Assembly (NCBI GenBank): GCA_946481105.1
Contig: CAMLMM010000064.1
Location: 1-12,045 of the forward strand
Origin: an uncultured Alphaproteobacteria bacterium
Lineage (GTDB): Bacteria; Pseudomonadota; Alphaproteobacteria; Micavibrionales; Micavibrionaceae
Length of the DNA: 12,045 nt
Direction: 5' to 3'
Shown here: positions 6,403 through 12,045 of the stretch, piece after piece
Position numbering within the stretch: position 1 is the first letter of the stretch
How the letters are laid out: every line of letters starts with the position of its first letter
The notes under the pieces: generated by a model
What the model was told of the DNA's origin: nothing
The model's input: only the letters and a program-made list of their open reading frames with translations
Databases searched by the model: none
Position numbers and translations under genes: made by a program

Positions 6403-6960
6403 ATGAACGACGTATCCAAAACTTTTGACGCCATGGGACTGAATAGCTCCTACGCGCATCCTCAAGCGGACGCCATTATCGATGAATGCGCCCACATGCT
6501 GAATACTATCCCTGAAGGCCAGCGTCTGCTGGATATGGCGAAAAATAAGGCTATAAATATTGATATTATGACGGGCCGGAAAATCGACTGGAAGGTCGAC
6601 GCCGCAAATCGCTCCATCCATATGTTCTGCCCGGCCAATACCAAATCTGTGGATGTTGAGGAAATGACCTTGGGTTTTGCCATCGCCCTGCGGGAAGTCG
6701 AACATGCCGATATCGGTATTCCTGTCCCAAAACCCATAGAAAACCCCGAATCCGCCCCAAACGACCTGCTGAAGTTTTTTCTTGACATTAATATGGAAAC
6801 GTATAAAATAGTCTCAGAATTTGAAGCTGTGGGTAAAGCGGCTAAATTTCTTGACCTTTTAAAAAAACTGGGTCAGTATGATGAGTATAAAGAGTATGTA
6901 TCGGGCAGATCCGCAGAAGAAATGGCCGAAAGACTAAAAGAAAAACTAAATAGAACCTAG
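6403..6960 (+). CDS. Hypothetical protein, 185 aa, possible degenerate metallopeptidase-like fold
   Basis: A soluble, mainly helical protein of unknown function, with a good ribosome binding site (AAGGG at 6390-6394, 8 bases before the ATG). Residues 38-65 (EGQRLLDMAKNKAINIDIM to DWKV), a strand-like SIHMFCPANT (71-80) and the helix MTLGFAIALREVEHAD (88-103) recall the layout of small proteobacterial putative metallopeptidases, in which the helix carries HExxH. Here the matching segment reads REVEH (97-101), so the first zinc-binding His would be Arg and catalysis would be lost. This parallel is my own inference and weak. The C-terminal quarter is a Lys/Glu-rich amphipathic helix region. The gene sits between the 190-aa gene and the 41-aa gene in one apparent operon. 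Confidence 0.7.
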   Translation: MNDVSKTFDAMGLNSSYAHPQADAIIDECAHMLNTIPEGQRLLDMAKNKAINIDIMTGRKIDWKVDAANRSIHMFCPANTKSVDVEEMTLGFAIALREVEHADIGIPVPKPIENPESAPNDLLKFFLDINMETYKIVSEFEAVGKAAKFLDLLKKLGQYDEYKEYVSGRSAEEMAERLKEKLNRT

Positions 6961-6963
6961 GAG
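6959..6963 (+). promoter_or_regulatory. Strong Shine-Dalgarno site of the 41-aa gene
   Basis: AGGAG lies 6 bases before the ATG at 6970 and overlaps the TAG stop of the 185-aa gene. It is the best ribosome binding site in the window and is the main reason to accept the short reading frame that follows. Confidence 0.7.
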
Positions 6964-6969
6964 TGTGTT

Positions 6970-7095
6970 ATGAAACTTAGCAGATCTCAACAAAGCGCCG
7001 CTTATACTCAGGCTTATCTGGCACAGCCTACTGTCCCGGCCTTTATTAACATCCCTAATACTGCTGCTCCTAGACGCGATTTTCAGCCTAGATAA
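6970..7095 (+). CDS. Small protein, 41 aa
   Basis: A short reading frame encoding 41 residues, beginning MKLSRSQQSAAYTQAYLAQP and ending PRRDFQPR. It is polar, Ala/Gln/Pro-rich and basic at both ends, with no hydrophobic segment, so it is neither a membrane peptide nor an evident secreted one. It starts 9 bases after the preceding stop with an ideal AGGAG site, and the intrinsic terminator begins 27 bases after its stop, so it fits as the last gene of the operon. I know of no family for it. A chance frame remains possible, but the ribosome binding site and position argue for translation. Confidence 0.55.
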   Translation: MKLSRSQQSAAYTQAYLAQPTVPAFINIPNTAAPRRDFQPR

Positions 7096-7122
7096 GCAGT
7101 TTTGATTTTCTAAGTCTTTTTC

Positions 7123-7153
7123 AAAGGCCGCGCGAGCGGCCTTTTGCGTTTTT
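7123..7153 (+). terminator. Rho-independent terminator of the three-gene operon
   Basis: A perfect 9-bp stem pairs AAAGGCCGC (7123-7131) with GCGGCCTTT (7136-7144), closed by a GCGA tetraloop of the GNRA type. It is followed by a T-rich tail that includes TTTTT at 7149-7153. The position just after the 41-aa gene fits termination of the operon that begins near 5806. Confidence 0.9.
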
Positions 7154-7186
7154 ACACGCCAACCCTTAAAATTTCCTTAAAATCGT

Positions 7187-7201
7187 CAAACGAACTATTA
7201 A
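7187..7201 (+). repeat. Direct repeat, copy 1 (CAAACGAACTATTAA)
   Basis: First of four copies of a short AT-rich direct repeat between the operon terminator and the FliK-like gene. It is identical to copy 4. It precedes palindromic element A. Confidence 0.75.
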
Positions 7202-7203
7202 CT

Positions 7204-7236
7204 CATCCCATCACCCCCGCGTAGGCGGGGGATGAC
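7204..7236. repeat. Palindromic element A (REP-like)
   Basis: A 7-bp GC stem, CCCCCGC (7214-7220) with GCGGGGG (7225-7231), has a GTAG loop and is extended by TCA/TGA pairing across one bulged A. The pattern, a G/C-rich hairpin ending in ATGAC, is that of the common REP-like intergenic palindromes of many proteobacteria. Followed by copy 2 of the direct repeat. Confidence 0.75.
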
Positions 7237-7246
7237 AAAATCCGAA

Positions 7247-7262
7247 CAAACAAACTAATTAA
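7247..7262 (+). repeat. Direct repeat, copy 2 (CAAACAAACTAATTAA)
   Basis: Second copy, one substitution (A for G) from copy 3. Both copies are followed by GC, giving an 18-base near-identity. It lies between palindromic elements A and B. Confidence 0.75.
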
Positions 7263-7270
7263 GCCTCCTC

Positions 7271-7368
7271 CGTCATTGCGAGGAGGAACAGCGTTCCGAC
7301 GCGGCAATCCATGCTTCCTTTACCAGCCCTCCCTGGATTGCTTCGTCGCCTCGCTCCTCGCAATGACG
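7271..7368. repeat. Palindromic element B (long hairpin, MITE-like)
   Basis: A 98-base imperfect inverted repeat. The outer arms, CGTCATTGCGAGGAG (7271-7285) and CTCCTCGCAATGACG (7354-7368), are perfectly complementary over 15 bases. The inner arms GGCAATCCA and TGGATTGC also pair. The motif, CGTCATTGCGAGG with GCAATCC, is a known class of intergenic palindrome found in unrelated bacteria. It encodes nothing; as RNA it would form a long hairpin. Confidence 0.85.
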
Positions 7369-7393
7369 ACATTCCTGAGGATGCCATATTGAG

Positions 7394-7409
7394 CAAACGA
7401 ACTAATTAA
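7394..7409 (+). repeat. Direct repeat, copy 3 (CAAACGAACTAATTAA)
   Basis: Third copy, followed by GC as in copy 2. Compared with copies 1 and 4 it has one extra A in the TA(A)TTAA part. It lies between palindromic elements B and C. Confidence 0.75.
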
Positions 7410-7446
7410 GCTTGCACTCTGAACTCGCTTTCTACCCACACCTAAA

Positions 7447-7507
7447 TCCTCCCCCGTAAAATGGGGAGGACTTTACCCGTTACCCCTTCCCCCTTAACGG
7501 GGGAAGG
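7447..7507. repeat. Palindromic element C (twin hairpins)
   Basis: Two neighbouring GC-rich hairpins. The first pairs TCCTCCCC (7447-7454) with GGGGAGGA (7463-7470). The second pairs CCTTCCCCC (7485-7493) with GGGGGAAGG (7499-7507) around a TTAAC loop. The following GGATGGGGGTGAC also belongs to the recurring form of this intergenic repeat type. No T-run follows, so it is not a typical terminator. It is unrelated in sequence to elements A and B. Confidence 0.75.
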
Positions 7508-7548
7508 CCAGGATGGGGGTGACATAATGGAAAATTTTCAAAAACCAC

Positions 7549-7563
7549 CAAACGAACTATTAA
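7549..7563 (+). repeat. Direct repeat, copy 4 (CAAACGAACTATTAA)
   Basis: Fourth copy, identical to copy 1, lying 34 bases before the start codon of the FliK-like gene. With copy 1 it brackets the whole block of palindromic elements. The stretch 7096-7596 contains no gene; beyond the terminator and these repeats I see nothing else in it. Confidence 0.75.
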
Positions 7564-7596
7564 AGACCCGAGTCAGGTGATATCCTTCCGGGCATC

Positions 7597-9594
7597 ATGA
7601 CGTCATCCGGTACACCCCCCGCCGCGCCTGTTACCCTTGCCCGACTACAGGGAATTAGTTCGGCCGACCGGATTGCCGTGCGCATGGTCTCCGCGCCGGA
7701 TGGCGTGCGTAACAATGACAGCGGGATTCGCCTGTCCGGTGCCGTCACAGGCCAGAACGCCGACGGCTCTGTATCCGTCCAGACTGACAAGGGCCTGGTG
7801 AATATCGCCCTTCGCGATCGAGGTACGCTGCCGGTAGGCGCACGCATCGAAATCGACATTCCCGCCGGGCGTAACCCGCAACAGGTGATGATACGGGCAG
7901 ATACCTCGCCCCCGCCACCGCCCGCGCGCCCCCCTAGCATGGCCGAAACCATAAATTCAACATCACCGACTAACCAATTGGATAGAAATGCAAATTTAGA
8001 TCCGGAAACCATGGGAACGGTCATTACATCTGGTCGTCCTGACACCCTCACAACCACCACACCTGTGGGGGCAGGACCGATACTTCCCGATCAATTGATA
8101 CGCCTGACTCCTGCCAATCTAAATGCGCTGGCGGCGTTGTTGCCACCCGAAACCTTGCAAAACCTGACTTCCGCATCCGGTCAGGCGCAGCTCGTGACCA
8201 CCTTGCTGAACCTGCTCCAGAATCTCCCGGCCAGCCAGGTTGCCCTGCGCGGCAATCTACTGGACCTTCTGGGCAAGCTGGAAGGTACACAGCCACCATC
8301 AGCCGCCGCACCTGGCTCACCAGCACCGCCACCCGGCCCCGCCGCAATACCTTCATCGCAGTTAACAAATAACATTAATATAATTCAACAAACAGTTGAT
8401 AATATTAACAATTTACACAATTCACCTGCAGCATCATTGCCACCAGGAGCCACATCACCCGGCACCCTAACGCCCTTGCCCAATCTGGCCAAGCCACTGG
8501 ACGCCCAGATTGTCGGGTTCCTGAATATCCCTGCCGTCACCACACCAGCATCCTCCCCGGCCACCTCCTTGGCGGCCCCATTATCCAGTCCGGGAACCAC
8601 CGTTCCAACCGCCAGCCTGCCCACGACACTAACCTTATCTCCCCAATTGACGGGCGACGCAGCGTCCAGCACGGCAAAACCGGTCGTTTTGGGCCAGTTC
8701 CTCGGGGTTACTCCCCAAAACCAGCCCGTACTCAGCCTGATACCGCAGAGCGGCCAGCTCACGCCCGGCATCTCCGTGCCGCCGCCGCTCTTCACCATGT
8801 CCTTTGCCCCGACCAACATCCCTGTCGGCAGCCCGATGCTGGTGACACTTGAACCAGCCGCCCTGCCGGATGCCATTCTGCCCCTACCCAATAGCTTTAT
8901 GATGCAGGACTGGGACAGCCTGACCGATATCCTGACCACCCTGAATCATACGGCTCCGGCACAGGCGCAATCCTTAACCCAGATGCTGCCCAGCCCCGCG
9001 CACCCCCAGAATATGGGACCGCTCAGCCTCCTGTTCCTCAGCCTTATACGTTCCGGCGATGTCGAAAGCTGGATGGGCGCACAGGCCAGCGGGCTGATAA
9101 AACAGGCTCCGCGTGGCGGCGATATGCTCAAAAGCCTGCTGACCGACCTTACCCTGGCGGGCCGCAGCGAGGCTGTGCCACTGGGACAGGACTGGCGGAT
9201 GATGACGCTGCCTTTTGCCTTTCAGCAGCATATCGTGAAAACACCTGTCTTTTACAAGCACATGCCAGACGACGATGCCGACAAGGATGAACGCGACCGC
9301 AAGGCCCGCCGCCTGCGCTTCCTGTTTGACCTGAACCTGACTCGGATGGGCGGCGTGCAAGTCGACGGCTTCATGCAGCCTGATGGCGGGGCTGAACGGC
9401 TCGATATCATCCTGCGTACCAAATCGCCGCTCAGCGTCCCGATGCAAAGCCAGATGAAGAAGCTCTATGCCGGGGCGATGGAGAAATCCCGCCTGATTGG
9501 AGACCTGTCCTTCCAGTCCAAACCCGAGCAATGGGTGCACCTGGATCTCAGCCCGCTGGCCATGGCCGACCATGGGGATACGATACTGGCATAA
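7597..9594 (+). CDS. FliK-like proline-rich protein (putative flagellar hook-length control type)
   Basis: A 665-aa protein with three visible parts. Residues about 40-100 form a small beta domain (VTGQNADGSVSVQTDKG, LPVGARIEIDIPAG). A long linker to about residue 430 is very rich in Pro, Ala, Thr and Ser, with runs such as PPPPPARPP. The C-terminal part (about 430-665) is globular, with MMTLPFAF near 535, RFLFDLNLTRMGGVQVDGF near 575 and a final helix and strand LIGDLSFQ. This plan of a disordered Pro-rich body and a C-terminal domain with LDLxRxGxVxVDG matches FliK-type proteins, which set hook length and switch flagellar export; many divergent alphaproteobacterial relatives are unnamed. 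No other flagellar gene lies nearby, so the assignment is tentative. No clear ribosome binding site precedes the ATG. Confidence 0.6.
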   Translation: MTSSGTPPAAPVTLARLQGISSADRIAVRMVSAPDGVRNNDSGIRLSGAVTGQNADGSVSVQTDKGLVNIALRDRGTLPVGARIEIDIPAGRNPQQVMIRADTSPPPPPARPPSMAETINSTSPTNQLDRNANLDPETMGTVITSGRPDTLTTTTPVGAGPILPDQLIRLTPANLNALAALLPPETLQNLTSASGQAQLVTTLLNLLQNLPASQVALRGNLLDLLGKLEGTQPPSAAAPGSPAPPPGPAAIPSSQLTNNINIIQQTVDNINNLHNSPAASLPPGATSPGTLTPLPNLAKPLDAQIVGFLNIPAVTTPASSPATSLAAPLSSPGTTVPTASLPTTLTLSPQLTGDAASSTAKPVVLGQFLGVTPQNQPVLSLIPQSGQLTPGISVPPPLFTMSFAPTNIPVGSPMLVTLEPAALPDAILPLPNSFMMQDWDSLTDILTTLNHTAPAQAQSLTQMLPSPAHPQNMGPLSLLFLSLIRSGDVESWMGAQASGLIKQAPRGGDMLKSLLTDLTLAGRSEAVPLGQDWRMMTLPFAFQQHIVKTPVFYKHMPDDDADKDERDRKARRLRFLFDLNLTRMGGVQVDGFMQPDGGAERLDIILRTKSPLSVPMQSQMKKLYAGAMEKSRLIGDLSFQSKPEQWVHLDLSPLAMADHGDTILA

Positions 9595-9598
9595 ACTG

Positions 9599-9604
9599 TA
9601 TATT
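9599..9604 (+). promoter_or_regulatory. Possible -10 element upstream of carB
   Basis: TATATT just after the FliK-like stop is one base off TATAAT. No convincing -35 is seen at 16-18 bases upstream. If used, transcripts would start near 9611 and include the whole inverted-repeat leader. Co-transcription from the FliK-like gene is the alternative. Confidence 0.25.
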
Positions 9605-9627
9605 ACTGGCGAAAAACGCTTGCATCC

Positions 9628-9689
9628 CGACCTTTAAGGCGATATTTGAATGGCTTCAGTGCCAACGTAATCCTAAGCCGCAAAGGTCG
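9628..9689 (+). promoter_or_regulatory. Inverted-repeat leader covering the carB ribosome binding site
   Basis: CGACCTTT (9628-9635) is perfectly complementary to AAAGGTCG (9682-9689). After a two-by-two internal loop the stem continues with GGC (9638-9640) and GCC (9678-9680). Inside the loop TGGC (9651-9654) can pair with GCCA (9661-9664). The right arm contains AAAGG, the Shine-Dalgarno sequence 8 bases before the carB ATG, so folding would hide it. This suggests translational control of carB, but no function is shown and the ligand or trigger, if any, is unknown. Confidence 0.45.
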
Positions 9690-9694
9690 TATAC

Positions 9695-12045
9695 ATGCCT
9701 AAACGCACTGATATCAAATCCATCCTTATTATTGGTGCCGGTCCTATTATTATTGGACAGGCGTGTGAGTTTGATTATTCCGGTACCCAGGCCTGCAAAG
9801 CCCTGAAAGAAGAGGGCTACCGCGTCATTCTGGTGAATTCAAACCCCGCCACGATCATGACCGACCCGGGCCTCGCCGATGCGACCTATGTTGAGCCGAT
9901 TACCCCGGACATCGTCGCCAAAATCCTTGAGAAAGAACGCCCGGATGCCCTGCTCCCCACCATGGGCGGACAAACGGCATTGAACACCGCTTTGGCTTTA
10001 TCCAAAAACGGGACACTGGAACGCCTCGGCATTGAATTGATTGGTGCGAACGAAGACGCAATTGAAAAAGCCGAAGACCGCCAGAAATTTCGTGACATCA
10101 TGGATACGATCGGCCTCGAGAGTCCGAAAAGCGAAGTGGTAAAGACACTTGGCGAAGCCATGGACGCCCTGCCGAAAATCGGCCTCCCGGCTATTATCCG
10201 CCCATCCTTTACACTCGGCGGCACCGGTGGCGGCATTGCCTATAACCGCGATGAATATGAACGCATCGTCCGCGAAGGGCTGGATGCGTCCCCTATCCAT
10301 GAAGTGCTGGTCGAGGAATCGGTGCTGGGCTGGAAAGAATATGAAATGGAAGTTGTCCGCGATAAAAAGGATAACTGCATTATCGTCTGCTCGATTGAAA
10401 ACATCGACCCGATGGGCGTGCACACGGGCGACTCGATTACCGTGGCCCCGGCGCTGACCCTGACCGACAAAGAATACCAGATCATGCGTAATGCCTCGCT
10501 GGCGGTGCTCCGCGCCATCGGCGTTGAAACGGGCGGCTCAAACGTCCAGTTCGGCGTGAACCCGGCGGATGGCCGCATGGTCGTGATTGAAATGAACCCG
10601 CGCGTCAGCCGTTCTTCGGCGCTCGCGTCCAAAGCCACCGGATTCCCGATTGCCAAGGTCGCCGCCAAGCTCGCGGTCGGTTATACGCTCGATGAACTCG
10701 GTAATGACATTACAGGCGGGAAGACTCCCGCCTCGTTCGAGCCAACCATCGATTACGTCGTGACCAAAATCCCGCGTTTCGCGTTTGAAAAATTCCGCGG
10801 TACTGATAACAATCTGTCCACGGCCATGAAATCGGTCGGCGAAGCGATGGCGATGGGTCGTAACTTTGAAGAATCGATGCAAAAGGCGCTGCGCTCACTG
10901 GAAAAAGGTCTGACCGGGTTTGATGACCAGCCGATTGGCAATGGCGACACACCGGAACCTGACCAGATACGCGCCGCTCTGTCGAAACCGACGCCGCAGC
11001 GTATCCTGTATATCGCGCAGGCATTCCGTTATGGCATGAGCCTCGCCGATATTCACGATATCACCAAATATGACCCGTGGTTTCTGGGCCGTATCGAACG
11101 CATCGTCCAAACCGAAAATACCGTTAAAAAAGGTGGGTTGCCAACTACCGGCGAAGGCTGGATGAAACTGAAATCCATGGGATTTTCGGACGCACGCCTT
11201 GCTAAATTGGTTGGCGTGAAGGAAGATGCCGTCACCCGCGCCCGCCACAAACACAATGTACGCCCGGTCTATAAACGTGTCGACAGCTGCGCCGCCGAAA
11301 TCCCGTCCGACACGCCGTATATGTATTCGACATACGAAGGCGACGGGCTGAACGCGCCATCCTGCGAAATGGAACCGACCGACCGCAAAAAAGTCATCAT
11401 TCTTGGCGGCGGCCCGAACCGCATCGGCCAGGGGATTGAATTCGACTATTGCTGCGTCCATGCCGCCTATGCGCTGAAAGAAGCCGGGTACGAAACCATC
11501 ATGGTCAACTGCAACCCGGAAACAGTATCGACCGATTACGATACATCCGACCGTTTGTATTTTGAACCGCTGACCGCCGAAGACGTGATCGAGCTCATTC
11601 AGGCCGAAAACAAAAACGGCGAAGTCATGGGCGCGATTGTTCAGCTTGGCGGCCAGACCCCGCTGATGCTCACGAAAAAACTGATGGCCGCTGGTATCAA
11701 GATTCTTGGCACCGACCCGGATTCCATCGACATCGCCGAAGACCGCGAACGGTTCCAGAAACTGCTGAAACAGCTCAAACTGCGCCAGCCGGACAATGCT
11801 CTCGCCAAATCGGTGAAGGAAGCGATTGAGAAAGCCGAAGAACTCGGCTTCCCTATCGTTATCCGCCCATCTTACGTGCTGGGCGGTCAGGGCATGGAAA
11901 TTGTCCAGACGATGGACGAACTGCAACGTTATATCTCCACCGCCGTCAAAGTATCCGGTGACTCCCCTGTCCTGCTCGACCGTTATCTCGGTGGCGCGAG
12001 TGAAGTGGATGTTGAGGTAGTCGCCGATGGCGATGATGTCTATGT
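9695..12045 (+). CDS. carB: Carbamoyl-phosphate synthase large subunit (partial, 3' end outside window)
   Basis: The synthetase subunit of carbamoyl-phosphate synthase, which makes carbamoyl phosphate from bicarbonate, two ATP and glutamine-derived ammonia for pyrimidine and arginine synthesis. The window holds 783 of roughly 1,080 codons. Residues 1 to about 400 form the first ATP-grasp half, with [20 protein letters not shown] (10-29), [11 protein letters not shown] (47-57), MGGQTALN (90-97), a GGTGGG loop near 174 and [18 protein letters not shown] near 300. An oligomerisation region follows to about 555. The second, carbamate-phosphorylating half begins with [20 protein letters not shown] near 565 and is cut after its ATP loop ([13 protein letters not shown], near 723). 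The allosteric domain lies outside. AAAGG precedes the ATG by 8 bases. carA is not immediately upstream. No frameshift was seen. Confidence 0.97.
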   Translation, partial: MPKRTDIKSILIIGAGPIIIGQACEFDYSGTQACKALKEEGYRVILVNSNPATIMTDPGLADATYVEPITPDIVAKILEKERPDALLPTMGGQTALNTALALSKNGTLERLGIELIGANEDAIEKAEDRQKFRDIMDTIGLESPKSEVVKTLGEAMDALPKIGLPAIIRPSFTLGGTGGGIAYNRDEYERIVREGLDASPIHEVLVEESVLGWKEYEMEVVRDKKDNCIIVCSIENIDPMGVHTGDSITVAPALTLTDKEYQIMRNASLAVLRAIGVETGGSNVQFGVNPADGRMVVIEMNPRVSRSSALASKATGFPIAKVAAKLAVGYTLDELGNDITGGKTPASFEPTIDYVVTKIPRFAFEKFRGTDNNLSTAMKSVGEAMAMGRNFEESMQKALRSLEKGLTGFDDQPIGNGDTPEPDQIRAALSKPTPQRILYIAQAFRYGMSLADIHDITKYDPWFLGRIERIVQTENTVKKGGLPTTGEGWMKLKSMGFSDARLAKLVGVKEDAVTRARHKHNVRPVYKRVDSCAAEIPSDTPYMYSTYEGDGLNAPSCEMEPTDRKKVIILGGGPNRIGQGIEFDYCCVHAAYALKEAGYETIMVNCNPETVSTDYDTSDRLYFEPLTAEDVIELIQAENKNGEVMGAIVQLGGQTPLMLTKKLMAAGIKILGTDPDSIDIAEDRERFQKLLKQLKLRQPDNALAKSVKEAIEKAEELGFPIVIRPSYVLGGQGMEIVQTMDELQRYISTAVKVSGDSPVLLDRYLGGASEVDVEVVADGDDVY

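Noticed and set aside
7187..7563. CRISPR array
   Set aside because: The repeats are only 15-16 bases, spacers are of unequal length (45, 131 and 139 bases) and are themselves palindromic; no cas genes are visible.
8974..9573. Antisense frame of 199 codons in the FliK-like gene, with others at 8385-8939 and 7560-8060
   Set aside because: They mirror a well-supported plus-strand gene with a recognisable C-terminal domain and have no start signals or domain features.
9620..9648. Promoter TTGCAT-17-TATTTG upstream of carB
   Set aside because: Each hexamer matches consensus at only three positions, and the implied start would cut into the inverted-repeat leader.
10895..11926. Long antisense open frame (343 codons, minus strand) within carB
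   Set aside because: The plus strand encodes unmistakable CarB throughout; the antisense frame is Phe/Arg/His/Asp-rich nonsense typical of a shadow of GC-biased coding DNA.

Overview
The window looks like chromosomal DNA of an alphaproteobacterium of moderate GC content. The lineage call is an inference. It rests on a periplasmic double-SH3 protein of a type common in Alphaproteobacteria, a FliK-like proline-rich protein, a local cluster of GANTC sites (the CcrM methylation motif of that class) and an alphaproteobacterial style of DusA and CarB. Micavibrio-like or Rhodospirillales-like bacteria would fit, but I cannot fix a genus. No phage, transposase, tRNA, rRNA or CRISPR array is visible.

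Layout. (1) 1-1531, plus strand: the last codons of an upstream gene, then a secreted protein with Ig-like repeats and a concanavalin/arabinofuranosidase-B-like C-terminal domain. (2) 1625-3126: two unrecognised genes facing each other, whose stop codons overlap within 4 bases. (3) 3127-3280: a short non-coding gap with seven degenerate DnaA-box-like 9-mers in one orientation, starting every 11-12 bases, and five GANTC sites. It is the promoter region of the minus-strand 320-aa gene and the strongest unexplained signal in the window. (4) 3281-5703: a minus-strand SH3 gene, divergent dusA (tRNA dihydrouridine synthase), then a minus-strand ADP-ribosylglycohydrolase whose last 33 codons lie antisense to the 3' end of dusA. 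(5) 5806-7153: a likely three-gene plus-strand operon of unknown function (190 aa, 185 aa, and a 41-aa protein with a strong ribosome binding site), closed by a clear intrinsic terminator. (6) 7154-7596: a gene-free stretch holding three different families of palindromic repeat, separated by four copies of a 15-16 base direct repeat. (7) 7597-9594: a 665-aa FliK-like protein. (8) 9595-12045: a leader with an inverted repeat that would pair with the carB ribosome binding site, then the first 783 codons of carB, cut by the window end.

The genes do not form one pathway. dusA and carB are housekeeping genes of tRNA modification and of pyrimidine/arginine synthesis. The secreted protein and the SH3 protein act outside the cytoplasm. 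The rest is accessory or uncharacterised. The most rewarding places for a second look are the DnaA-box/GANTC array, the repeat-cassette block and the carB leader.
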